Source: Viola odorata
Taxonomy: Eukaryota; Streptophyta; Magnoliopsida; Malpighiales; Violaceae
Direction of reading: 5' to 3'
DNA: 64,000 nt
Assembly: GCA_963691705.1 (NCBI GenBank)
Contig: OY829545.1
Span: forward strand, 39,047,475-39,111,474
Shown: one piece after another, positions 30,211 to 40,145 of the stretch
Position numbering within the stretch: position 1 is the stretch's first letter
Layout: each line of letters begins with the position of its first letter
Position numbers and translations under genes: made by a program
The notes under the pieces: model-generated
Seen by the model: only the letters and a program-made list of their open reading frames with translations
The model's database searches: none
Told to the model about the DNA's origin: nothing

Positions 30211-32875
30211 TCTATGCGAATTCTCTCTTCAGGGCTCAGTTTCTCACTGACCAAGAGATTTGCCTCATTGTCCTCAGCGATAGGTATTGACATCATCTGA
30301 TCTAGTGGCTGAGTGCGTTTTTCTTCTTTATCGTCGAAAGGATCGTCTGCCACGCAAACGTAGCGGTCACAACTCCTCTGAGTCATAAGCAAATAACATT
30401 CGGCTGCCAGTTTCTGGTCTCCTTTGATTGAGACCACTCCGTCCCACGAGGGGTATTTCATCCGCAGGTGTTTTTGGGATATCGCTACCCCGAAACGATT
30501 GAGGAACGGTCGCCCCAGTATAGCGTTGTATGGTAACGTTAGGTCTACAACCAGGAATAATAGCTCTTCAGAGCGCTTGGATGTGTCTTCTCGGAAGTAC
30601 ACTGGCAAGGATGTTATTCCGGCTACCGGTATCGGTACGCCATCAATCCCGACAATTGGCCTCACGCATGGCGCTAGCTCACCATCAGGGCGTTTCATCA
30701 AGTTATACGCTTCCAGCGAAAATAGATTTACTGCGCTCCCATTGTCAACAAGGGTTCTCCTCACCCCGTGACTTCCTATGACAGGTGTGACTACCAACGC
30801 GTCGTTGTGTGGGAAAACAATGCCCTTTTCATCTTCTTCTGAGAAGGACAATATCATTCTATCTAAGGCGTTTATCGCCTCAATTTTTACCTGGGCGCTT
30901 TCTCGCTTGCGCTTTTCCCCAGGACTGGGCGTTTGTGGTATGGCCTCCTCGAAGTAGGGTGTTCCCCCGGCAATAATATTAATCATAGGCATCTGATCGC
31001 TATGAACAACGAGAGCTTCTCTATTTTGTCCAAGGGGAATTACGTTAGCCCCCGTGGCGCGTGAAGGCGTTTGCCTCTGATTAGTTGTCATTCCCGTTGG
31101 GTTGTTCCTGGCCTCTTCTCTTGCCTTGGTGGCAAATTCTCCTAGGTAGCCCTCTTCGACCAATCGCTCTATGGCCAATTTCAGTTTTCTGCATACATCT
31201 GTCGAATGTCCCTTGACCTTGTGGAACTTGCAATACGCGTTTTCCCTTCCTCCCATGATCACTCCTGGCTTCACAGGAGCTGGATACCTAATGGGCAGAT
31301 TTCGCTGTTGGACTATCGCTAGGATTTCGGCCCTTGGGAGTATAAGGGATAGAAGGTCAGGATCATATATCCGGCCTTTTGGCGGATCCGCTTGTTTCCG
31401 AGTGGGGGACCCTCCGGGTCTTCCTTTCGAGAAATTGCCTCTCTGCCGGTTAGAGGCCTTGACAGTATGCTCTTTTCGTTGCCCATGATCATCAGTGGGT
31501 CGTGCGTCAGGGGCACTGCTATGCGGGGCGTTATGGGCCACATATGGGTCCATTGGCATGTCTCGGATCCATTCTCTATTTTCCTCCTCTTCCATTCTTG
31601 CATAATTATGCGCTTTCAGCCTCAGCGCATCCAGGGTCATCGGTGGGTCCACCGTTAACGTGTCTCTCAGTTTTCTGTATCGGCAGTTGTGCTTTAGGGC
31701 CTCAACCGCAAAATCAATAGTGACCCCTGGCGTTAGGGACATTTCAAGATCAAATCGACCTAAAAAGTCGTTCAACGATTCCTGCGGTTTTCGATGGATA
31801 TCGAACAGTGCAGCTGCTGACTTCCTGATAGGAATAGCCGTGCTAAACCGACTTTTGAATTTTTCTTCCAGTTGAGAAAAATTATCAATAGACCCGGCCG
31901 GGAGTCCCTCAAACTAGAGACGTGCCACGCCTGACAACGTCATTACGAAGATCTGACACAATGCTGTGTTACTGCGCGTTTGGAATTGCACAAAATCTTT
32001 CACCTTATTGAGGTGAGAAATGGGATCTTTCGTGCCATCATATGATTCTGCTGGGAGTTTCACATGTCGATGGACTCTGTGGTGCCTGACACGGTAACTG
32101 AACGGATGGCTAACGTTAATATCAGGGACCCCACGAGGCTGATGTCGGTGTGGGATTTCAACGTCATATCTGGGATTCTGAGGGTCATATTCCTGATACC
32201 GCCTAGGAGATCGGCTGCGGCTTCTTGGAGTTCGAGCTCGTCGACCTCTGCTGCTAGATCTCTCATTGTATCTTGGAGATGGCTCTCTCAATATATCCCC
32301 CCGCCGATCATCCCAATGTTCTCTGTACTCATCACGTCGGTGGGCTACTTCAGGGATAGAGATTCCTCCCCTGTATTGTCCAGAATGTTCAGCAGGTCCA
32401 CGCGCGAGCGACGGGACGCTGATGGGGGCCAATGAAAATGGTAAGGAGGACGGGAGTCCTCTGGATTGTCGGGGCGATAATGGTCGTTCATTGATAATGG
32501 ACGGAGTGAAAACTACTTGGGATGGCACACCAGGTCTCGAGGCATGAGGAGTCAATCCAGCAGCCATCTCTGTCAACTGATCCAATTGAGCTTGGAGAGC
32601 TGCTATTGAATTTGCGAAAGGGTTGTCCCCTTCACCTATCATGGATCTCCCTGCTTGGGGGGTAAGACGACTGGTTCCTGCTATGTGAGAAAAGGGAGAA
32701 CAAATTTGGAATGTAATTTCTTCCATACTTTGCCCAGGAGGAAGATCTGATTCTCCCGCAGTGACGTCCTACACTGGGTGGAGGTATCAGAGGTAGCGAA
32801 GGCAAACAGTCGTCTGCGGGTGTTGTATGGAATGTTGGAAGTTTGGGACAGCGCCGGATCTGACTCTGAGGCCAT
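30147..32875 (-). pseudogene. Element A gag and aspartic protease
   Basis: The start is taken at 32875 (MASESDPALS), matching element B's MASNSESIPPHS. A frame change near 32760 is needed to enter the main gag frame (NPFANSIAALQAQLDQLTEM). Gag has an Arg/Ser-rich part (SRGRRARTPRSRSRSPRRY), the conserved HVKLPAESYDGTKDPISHL block and a CX2HX4HX4C knuckle (CKFHKVKGHSTDVC). A TAG at 31914-31916 interrupts gag just before FEGLPAGSID. The protease has LVDNGSAVNLFS (active site DNG) and AILGRPFLNRFG. The frame from 31775 to 30147 is open for 542 codons. Confidence 0.88.
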
Positions 32876-32937
32876 CATCCTTCTGGCTTCGGGGAGGAGG
32901 AGCTTGGTTATTAAGGATGCTCACTTAATAGAACCAA

Positions 32938-32958
32938 GACTCTCAACGAGAGCACCAA
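32938..32958 (-). other. Primer binding site region of element A
   Basis: On the minus strand, two bases after the LTR end (CTTATCA), comes TTGGTGCTCTCGTTGAGAG. Element B has TTGGTGCTTTCGTTGAGAG in the same place. The position and conservation mark it as the PBS; I do not assign the tRNA. Confidence 0.65.
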
Positions 32959-32960
32959 TT

Positions 32961-33501
32961 TGATAAGATTTTGTCTTCTGCCGAAGGATGTATGGCGGAA
33001 CGGCTCCTCTCAGATCAGTGCTCACGACGGTCCGCGGTACCTGCAATACGCCGGAGGAGGTCTCCGGCGGAAACACTCCGATGCTTAAGTCAGTATGTGT
33101 ACTGAATTTGGCAGAGCTTGGGCCAGTCAGATTATGCTTACCTGCCTCCTTTGAGGGGGAGGTATATATATAGAAGAATTGAGCATTTCCGCGTTTAGGG
33201 ATCGTGGTTCACCCCTCGGATGATATGTTACCGTAGCGATAGCCATGGGATAAATGCTACCACGATAGGGTAGCGACTGAGTGGTCCCCCTGATGCGTGG
33301 TATTCCTCAGAATGAGACAGCTCCTCGAGCCATCTAGAAGGTTCATTTGGGAAAACTCCTGAGCGCTGTTTTGCCCTCTTGGCGTCAGCCTCTAGGGGAG
33401 GTGGTGGCCCTCTCCCTACCGCGAAGGTGGGAACAGTGATCTCCTCTTTCAGTTCAGGGCAATAGACAGGAATACCCTTTTCCTTAGGTGGATTGTTATC
33501 A
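32961..33501 (-). repeat. Element A 5' LTR (right)
   Basis: It is 541 bp, from TGATAAG to TTATCA, followed by the TSD GTCGC at 33502-33506. It differs from the left LTR by about 11 substitutions, a 28-30 bp deletion near 33195 and a 2 bp insertion near 33320. A TATA-like run is seen on both strands near 33168-33176. Confidence 0.92.
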
Positions 33502-34200
33502 GTCGCGAAACTCTATTTGATCTTCTTACTACAGTATCTGTGGTAACTAGGACTACCTCCTCAACATTTGTGTTTACCAAACTCCCACTATTTCCTGTAA
33601 GAATGTCCTCTGTAATGACTTCCAACATAATTTGTTCTTTAATTTCTTATTTCTTTATAGTTTCAGAATCTGCCGCAAACTTATCCTTATACATTGCATT
33701 CTTATTGAAGGTGACATCCCTGCTGCTAATGACTTTCCTGTTCAACTCATCCCAGAAATGGTACCCGGTCTCATCTGAGCTGTAACCAATAAAAGTAACC
33801 TTGTTTGCTTTAGGATGAAGCTTATCCTTATCAGAATCTTTAACACGCACATAAGAAACACAACCAAAAACTCTCAAGTGTGAAAGTTTTACTTCTTTTT
33901 CTTGCCACTCTTCCTCAGGAATCTTGAGTCCCAAAGGAATTGAGGGTCCTCTATTAATGAGATATGCTGATGTGCTAACTGCATCTGCCCAAAACATCTT
34001 TGACAATCCTACATGTATCCTCATATTCTTGGCTCTCACATTCAATGTCCTATTCATTTTCTCTGCAAATCCATTCTGCTGCGGTGTTTCGGGAATGGTC
34101 TTTATCATTCTAATTTTGTGTTCTACACAATAGGCGTTGAACTCGTCACTGCTGTACTTACCCCCATTAGCTGATTTCAAGCTCTTAATTTTCTACCCTG
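33502..34200 (-). pseudogene. C1 copia integrase C-terminal half
   Basis: The minus-strand frame 34180-33647 has SANGGKYSSDEFNAYC (catalytic core), IPETPQQNGFAEKMNRT (with the catalytic Glu) and the copia C-terminal HLRVFGCVSYVRV and FIGYSSDETGYHFWD. It continues as the spacer to RT until the A LTR at 33501. The first 445 bp are the source of the filler copy at 18481-18925. Confidence 0.88.
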
Positions 34201-35516
34201 TCTGGTTTTCAACTTCTGCCTTCCATTTCTTAAAGTTTTCAAACAGTTCAAATTTATTTTTCAAAAAATAAACCCATACCAATGAAGGTTACATAATAAC
34301 GTGATCCTCCCAAGAGGCAACTGTAGTCGGTCCGTACACATCTGTATGAACTAGCTCTAACTTTCCAGACTTAGGTGTATTCCCTGATTTTGCAAAAGTA
34401 ACTCGTTTCTGCTTCCCAAACACATATGGTTCACGAATCTAACTACCACATTCTTCAATTTTCGTATCTTACCCTTAGAAGCTAGCAATTTTACACCCTT
34501 CTAACTCATATGCCTAATCCTTTGGTGCCAAAGAATCGACGGACCAACATTGTAACGTCCAAAGTCTCGTCATCAGCAAGACGAACTTTACCAAAATTTC
34601 CAGTTCTGAAATTTAACATCGAATCCTTGTTTGGAGTGGCATGGAATGAAGCACCAGAATCCATAACCGAAGATTCAATAGGACACTCAACGCAACAAAT
34701 CAGCGCATCATCTTCTTCCACTATGTTAACTGAGTTATCCTCATTCTTCTTTGGTTTGGGGACTGCAGGAGCCGTACACTGATTCCTGAAGTGACCAATC
34801 TTTTGGCAATTCTAGCATACAATATCCTTGTGATTCTTGGACTGCCCTCTTTTCTTAGACTTCGATTTATTACGCCCTTGATTCTTCCCCTTTCTAAATT
34901 TTCTGCCTCTACCATCCATACTCACCATGGAATCTGATGATTCTCTAGAATTTCTCCTACGAATATCCTCTCCAAGAATCGAGTTAGGAATTCCTATGGA
35001 CGTTAGCTTAGTAGTCTCAGAAGAACTATTAACTGTTGTGACAAACCCTGACTAGCTGTCAGGTAACGAGGACAACAACAACAAGGCTTGTACTTCATCA
35101 TCGAATTTAATCTCAACGGAGACTATTCTAGATAGTATAGAATTAAAATCGTTCGCATGGTCAGCAATAGAATCACCTTTTTTCATCCTTGTATTGACTA
35201 AAAGACGAATCAAATATACTTTATTAGCAGTAGAGGGCTTTTTCGTAAAGATTTGATAACACCTTAATTAGTCCGTGTGTAGTCTTCTCACCAACGATGT
35301 TGTAAGCAACGTTCTTCGCTAGTGTCAAACATATCACACCCAGAGCCTGCTTATCCAATAAGTCCCAATCTTTTTGACTCATCGAATCTGGCTTTTCTCC
35401 TCTAAAGGTTCGTGCAGCTTTTTCTGATACAGCAAATCCTCGATCTGTATCTTCCAAAATCCAAAATTTCTCCCATCAAACTTGTCGATATTTATCTTCC
35501 CATCATCTACCATCGC
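34201..35516 (-). pseudogene. C1 copia gag, protease and integrase N-terminus
   Basis: The gag start is at about 35516 (MGAMVDDGKINIDKFDGRNF), followed by AARTFRGEKPDSMSQKDWDLLDKQALGVICL (in parts) in 35457-35224. The protease VMDSGASFHATPNKDSM is in 34721-34506. Frames are broken several times between 35220 and 34920 and between 34500 and 34200. The zinc knuckle area near 34800 is degenerate. Confidence 0.82.
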
Positions 35517-35526
35517 TCCCATTCGC

Positions 35527-35547
35527 CAACCTTGCTCCGCTACCAAT
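35527..35547 (-). other. C1 primer binding site
   Basis: On the minus strand the LTR end is followed by TTGGTAGCGGAGCAAGG, a variant of the initiator-Met tRNA PBS. It resembles the E0 PBS at 6814. Confidence 0.65.
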
Positions 35548-35847
35548 TGTTGGGATTACTTTCGAGTTGGAAATGAAATCAAGCTAGGATAAGAAAGAAT
35601 AAACGACAATGAGACAAAGGATTTAAGTGGTTCGGTCTACCCGCACTCTACAAGCCGCACAAATATTATTGGTCTCAATGATGATTTTACAATTTCAAGA
35701 GAAGTTATTTATAGGGGAAGAGACTAGCCTATGCTGCTGAGTTCTAATACGACGCAAATTAGGAATTCTAATTAACTAAGACTATAAGTTCTACTCCTAC
35801 TCTTATTAGGAGTTCTACTTAGGCAATCAGACTCCACATACTCAACA
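35548..35847 (-). repeat. C1 5' LTR
   Basis: It is 300 bp, the same length as the left LTR. On the plus strand it reads TGTTGGGATT to CTCAACA. A TTATTTATAGGGG stretch near 35707 is the TATA-region candidate in LTR orientation. The target duplication CATCAG follows at 35848. Confidence 0.92.
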
Positions 35848-36765
35848 CATCAGATCAAGAAGAAAGTGAAGTACTATGTTTGGGACAACCCATACCTATG
35901 GAAATATTGGTCCGATCAGATCATTAGACATTGTGTGACCCTCGACGAAGTACCCTCTATCCTTAAGTTCTACCATTCCATGACTGAAGGAGGCCACTTT
36001 TGCGCTAAGAAGACAACCCTAAAAGTTCTAGATGCTATTTTCTTTCGGCCCTCAATCTTCAAGGTTAGCTACATGTGTTGTACAGCATGCCCTCTAAGTG
36101 TCTACGACGTCACCCATCGAGTGTCTATGGCGTACCATCCGCAAACCAACGGCCAGGCTGAGGTATTTAATCGAGAGATAAAATCCATCCTGAAGAAGAT
36201 TGTCAATCAGTCTAGGAAAGACTGGAGCTTGAAATTGGACAATGCTCTTTGGGCCTACCATACCGCATTCAAAACCCCTATCGGTATGACACCCTACCGT
36301 CTTGTTTGTGGCAAGCCGTGCCACCTACTTGTGGAGATCGAGCATAAGGATTTCTAGGCCATCCGCAAGGTTAATATGTATATCGGTGAGGCTGGTCAAC
36401 ATCGGCGTCTGCAGATACAAGAATTGGAGGAGCTGCGAGATGACGCCTATGAGAATGCATTGATCTACAAGGGCAACAGGAAGGCCTATCACGATAAGTT
36501 GCTTTCTCATAAGTCGTTTACTATTGGACAAAAACTTTTACTGTACAACTCTCATCTCAGACTTTTTCTAGGAAAATTGAAGTCTAAGTGGACTGGTCCT
36601 TACTTGGTTATAGCCATGTACGACCATGACGCCATTGAAATCCAAAGCATGGATACATGGGTCATCTTTAAGGTCAACGGTCATCGCTTGAAGCCTTTCT
36701 ATGAAGGATTCAAGACTTTCACAGCCGAGGAAATGGAGGTGGCCGAGCCACCTGTTCAAGAATGA
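35848..36765 (+). pseudogene. E3 (Athila-like) integrase, continuation after C1
   Basis: Coding resumes directly after the C1 [26 protein letters not shown], a zinc-binding part ([11 protein letters not shown]), then a deletion that removes much of the core near 36060-36110. The end of the core ([20 protein letters not shown]) and the C-terminal part (FGKP-like [32 protein letters not shown]) follow. The first two catalytic Asp regions are missing. A stop lies at 36355. This completes the E3 pol interrupted at 15900. Confidence 0.85.
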
Positions 36766-37400
36766 TCCTTGTCGCCAACATAACTGCCTTGACGCTAACT
36801 AAGGCGCTTTGTGGGAGGCAACCCATGTTTCTTTCCTCTTTTCTATTTCTTTTATTTTATTTGATTTTTTTCTTAATTTCCCTTTTCTAGACCCTCCTTA
36901 TTTTCCCTTTTATTTTTCCTATCTATATCTATATATTCCCTTTTTTCCAATTATTTCCCCTTTCTTTCTATTTCTTTTATTTTATTTTCCTTTATTTCCT
37001 CCCATTCGCCTAATTCTCCTCTCCTCGATCTCCTTTATTCCTTATTTTTATAATTTTCCTCTTTTTCCGGAATTGATTTTGTTCTCCCTCTGCCCAACCT
37101 TTTTCAACTCCTTATCCAATTAGAACTTCTCATATTCTTTATTTAAAAAGGATTGATTTTTTGGTTGGGATTTGTTACCTTTCTCATTGCAGTTTGGATT
37201 TGGCTGGACCACTGACGCTCTTACCCATGCGGGCTAGAGGACAAATGGCTAGTACAACCACACTACATAAAGGCAAGACCCACGTTCCCATCCTTTTTCA
37301 TTATTCCCATCACACTCTCTCTCCTTCCTTTCTTTTCTTTTTGCTTTCCTTGTTTTCCAGATCAAACTCCAACCTCTGCAACTTCTTCCTTCCCCCAACA
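36766..37400 (+). other. E3 spacer between pol and the env-like ORF, with long pyrimidine tract
   Basis: GGGAGGCAACCCA (36811-36824 area) is typical of the post-pol region of Athila elements. From about 36825 to 37115 the plus strand is almost only C and T with some A. The 104-codon ORF there is a by-product of that composition. Confidence 0.65.
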
Positions 37401-39482
37401 ATGGCACGATCCAAGGACGCCGCCACCAGGTCCGATAGAGTCACCCGTGGTACGCCCATGACCACTACTCCGACCATCTCTTCCCTCATCGCTACTGTAC
37501 CGCTGCCCGCGGCAGCAATGACTCCTCCACCACTTATTTCCACTAACAAATCTCCCAAGCCTAAGAAGAGCCTAGTTGTACTCTCTCCCCAGTGTAGCCG
37601 CCGGTGGCCACTACACCAGCCTCGGCTACTACCCAGCTGCATCGGTCACTACTCGACCATCTACCACCACTGTGACCACTAGAATACCAGCTCCATCCAT
37701 CCCCACTTCCACAAAATCACCCTCATCCGCTCCCAAACCATCTAACCCGACACCACATCTAATTCCCAAACCAACACCCACTCCTCACTCGTCGGACTCA
37801 CTCATTGAGAACTATAGTTTTGGCCCCTCTTGGGAGACAGTCTATTCTGATGATGATGCCCAGGCCAGTACCCCCGCTCCGCTAGTAGCAACCACTATTG
37901 CCACTATCACCGTCGAGTCCTCCTTAGGCGAGTATGAGTTTGATATAGGAGACGAATCGGGCGACGAGGAGGATTTAGAGGCTGCACCTGCTGCTTCTAC
38001 GGTCCCACACTCTGGACCACCCGACACCCTCGGCGTGGCGGTTGATTGGACGTCAACGACGGGGGTGCGGGCGAGAATGGCGATGATGAGGATGAGAAAG
38101 ATGATGAGGACGAGGATTATTCTAATGACCCCACCGTCAATACCCCTGGCGAGGAGGAGTCGGACAACTCTGTTAAGGTCACTGGTTCTATTCCCACACC
38201 GTCCGACGTACCCATGAGCCGTAGTATGACCTAGAGGGGAAGCCTGGTACTTCCCCCGTTCTTACGCCAAAATGACGATGAAGAGGCCAACAACTGAAGT
38301 AGCGGTTAAGGATGAGGAGAGACAAGAGGAGGAGGAGGAGACCCCTCTGGTTATAACGAAGAGGAAATCCCCTGTGCATCCACAGAACACACCGCCCTCG
38401 CGAAAGTCACAACGTATCACCACTGATGCAACTAGTAGCAAGGGTAAGACGCCCATCGCGCCCCCAGTGCTCCTCTCTGCCTGAGCCCGCACTGGTGCCC
38501 CCTTGCCTAGGTAACCCAGACCTATCCCGTGTCCATGGTTGGGTTAATTTCCATGATAAGCACCAATTAGATAAACTTTCTATTTTGCATAGGGAAAATA
38601 TCCATCCGTGTGCGCGTCTTGATTTTGAGTCGCTGGATAGGTTAGGGGTAGGTGCTCGTGTATGCGAGCTTATTAAGAACATTGGGTGGGAAGTCTTGTT
38701 TGGTCTTGAGCACCCTACTTTCCTTGATCTCAGCCATGAGTTTTTCACTACGTTCTGGTTTGATCTTGAACGGCTGAAGCTCAAGGGAAAAGGTAACTTG
38801 TACCTCGGTCCTATGCGTGTGATTAATTTTTGCCTAGCTAATGTCTGGTTTTAACTGCATGCTGGGTTTTGTGTCTGAGTTAGACCTCGGTGCCCCTTGG
38901 TACCTTAGGGCTTTTGCTGCTTACCCCCCGATATTTGATGTCGAAGCTGCCTTCCGAGAATTGACAGGAGACATTGACGTTGTGTACAACTCCCATGTCT
39001 CTAAAGGCCACAAACTTATTGACCCTTCTTTGCGTATCCTGCACCGTTGCCTAGGTATTACCTTCGCAGGTAAGCTTAATTCTTCTAGCCAGCTTTTCTT
39101 TTTGTGTTGTATGCATCATGGCCACAAGGTTAAACTTGGCTATTGGGTCACATCTAAGTTGATTGTTATGCTTAATAATAATAGAAATCATGCGCTTAGA
39201 TGTTTGATTACCATGTTTGCTGTTAAGAGTCGCTGCTTCGTGTTTTGCATTTCACCACAGGTTGTACGCCGCCGCAGAATCACATCCTTGGTACACAGAT
39301 TGGTGGCAAGTTCCTGTTCCCAGACCTTGCTACTGATGGCTGCCCACAAGTTGTCGCCCACTCCTACACTAGATGCTGAACGTCAAGACCCTACTGCTCA
39401 ATCCCCTAGCGACCTCACAACACTGACCGCGACCCATCTGGAGACCAATGCCCTTCTCTGTTCCCTCCTCCTTCAACTCTAG
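37401..39482 (+). pseudogene. E3 Athila ORF1/env-like protein, frameshifted
   Basis: The start is likely at 37401 (MARSKDAATRSDRVTRG). A Pro/Thr/Ser-rich part follows, then a strongly acidic part (GDDEDEKDDEDEDY). From about 38500 comes a folded domain resembling the Athila ORF1 family: LDRLGVGARVCELIKNIGW, HEFFTTFWFDLERL, then LGAPWYLRAFAAYPPIFDVEAAF, PSLRILHRCLGITFAG and FFLCCMHHGHKVKLGYW. At least four frame changes are needed (near 37580, 38045, 38250 and 38850). In Athila-type elements a gene in this position is usually called env-like. I see no convincing transmembrane segment. Confidence 0.6.
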
Positions 39483-40145
39483 ATGCTTCCCGATGAGCTG
39501 GCATAGAGGTTGCGACCTCCTGCCAACCCATTATCCACCTTCCTCCCAGACTCTCTTACCTTCGGGTAATATTTTGTACATTTTATCCCGGGTGAACACC
39601 TTTTCTTTTAGTTGTTATTTTTCCTGTTTTATTATCGTATGCCCTTGTGTGAGTCCCTTCTTTGTGTTGAGGACAGTGTGCTACCTTAGTGTGGGGGAGG
39701 GTCACTTATGTCTTTGTTTGCTTATTTTTTGTGTGTTTATTTTGGGCAACTTTTCTCATTTATTATAACACTTTTTAGGATTTTTTTCCTATGTGAGCTA
39801 TGGTTTTTGTAAATATCATTTTGCTAAAGCTGACACACTACCCACTGTTTTCAAACCCCCTAGATAGAACACGCTATTTTGATCCACTACACAGAATAAT
39901 TTGATCATTCATCGCACTGTATTTAACACGCATAATCATTGCATGCCTGCTCTTATGACCGCACCAAGACCTCGACGTTTATAGTCAATTATTTATCCTT
40001 GTCAGCACTTTGAGCCTTCATGTCGTAACTCTTTATGTGTGATAAATGCATAACTAGACACTAGTTAGTTTTGCATAATATCCAGGGTATAGGCACCATT
40101 GGACATGAGATAGCAGTAAAATGACGCTAGACTTTTCACCATTGT
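39483..40145 (+). other. E3 3' untranslated region
   Basis: It contains TTGAGGACAGTGTGC followed by TTAGTGTGGGGGAGGG (near 39690-39707), the usual Athila 3' region with its purine tract. No gene is recognised. It is cut near 40146 by the next element and seems to continue at 43265. Confidence 0.55.

Larger units (their letters stand above)
17912..33501 (-). mobile_element. Tat-lineage Ty3/gypsy element A with antisense gene cassette
   Basis: On the minus strand the order is 5' LTR (33501-32961), PBS, gag-protease, RT, RNase H, a second RNase H and integrase (32875-27042). Then come a tandem hairpin array (about 26960-26455), four genes on the opposite strand (25991-19111) and the 3' LTR (18480-17912). 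The duplicated RNase H places it in the Tat lineage (Ogre/Retand/Grande group). The TSD is GTCGC at 17907-17911 and again at 33502-33506. The 3' end is abnormal: 445 bp of C1 DNA (18481-18925) stands between the 3' LTR and the element body, and the region expected between aORF1 and the LTR, including the PPT, is gone. Confidence 0.85.
15901..35847 (-). mobile_element. Copia element C1 (Tork/Tnt1-like), split by the Tat element A
   Basis: C1 has two 300 bp LTRs (15901-16200 and 35548-35847) and is flanked by the direct repeat CATCAG (15895-15900 and 35848-35853). Its coding order on the minus strand is gag, protease, integrase (35516 to 33502), then RT and RNase H (17906 to 16305). Between integrase and RT lies element A. 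My hand count gives about 20 differences between the two LTRs, so C1 is clearly older than A, as the nesting requires. C1 itself inserted in E3 between RNase H and integrase. Confidence 0.9.

Noticed and set aside
36809..37123. Phe/Leu/Ile-rich ORF that mimics a membrane protein
   Set aside because: It is the direct translation of a polypyrimidine tract.
39060..39260. Possible intron in the env-like ORF (CAG/GTAAGC near 39068, CCACAG near 39260)
   Set aside because: The region between reads as conserved Athila-type protein (FFLCCMHHGHKVKLGYW), so it is coding, not intronic.
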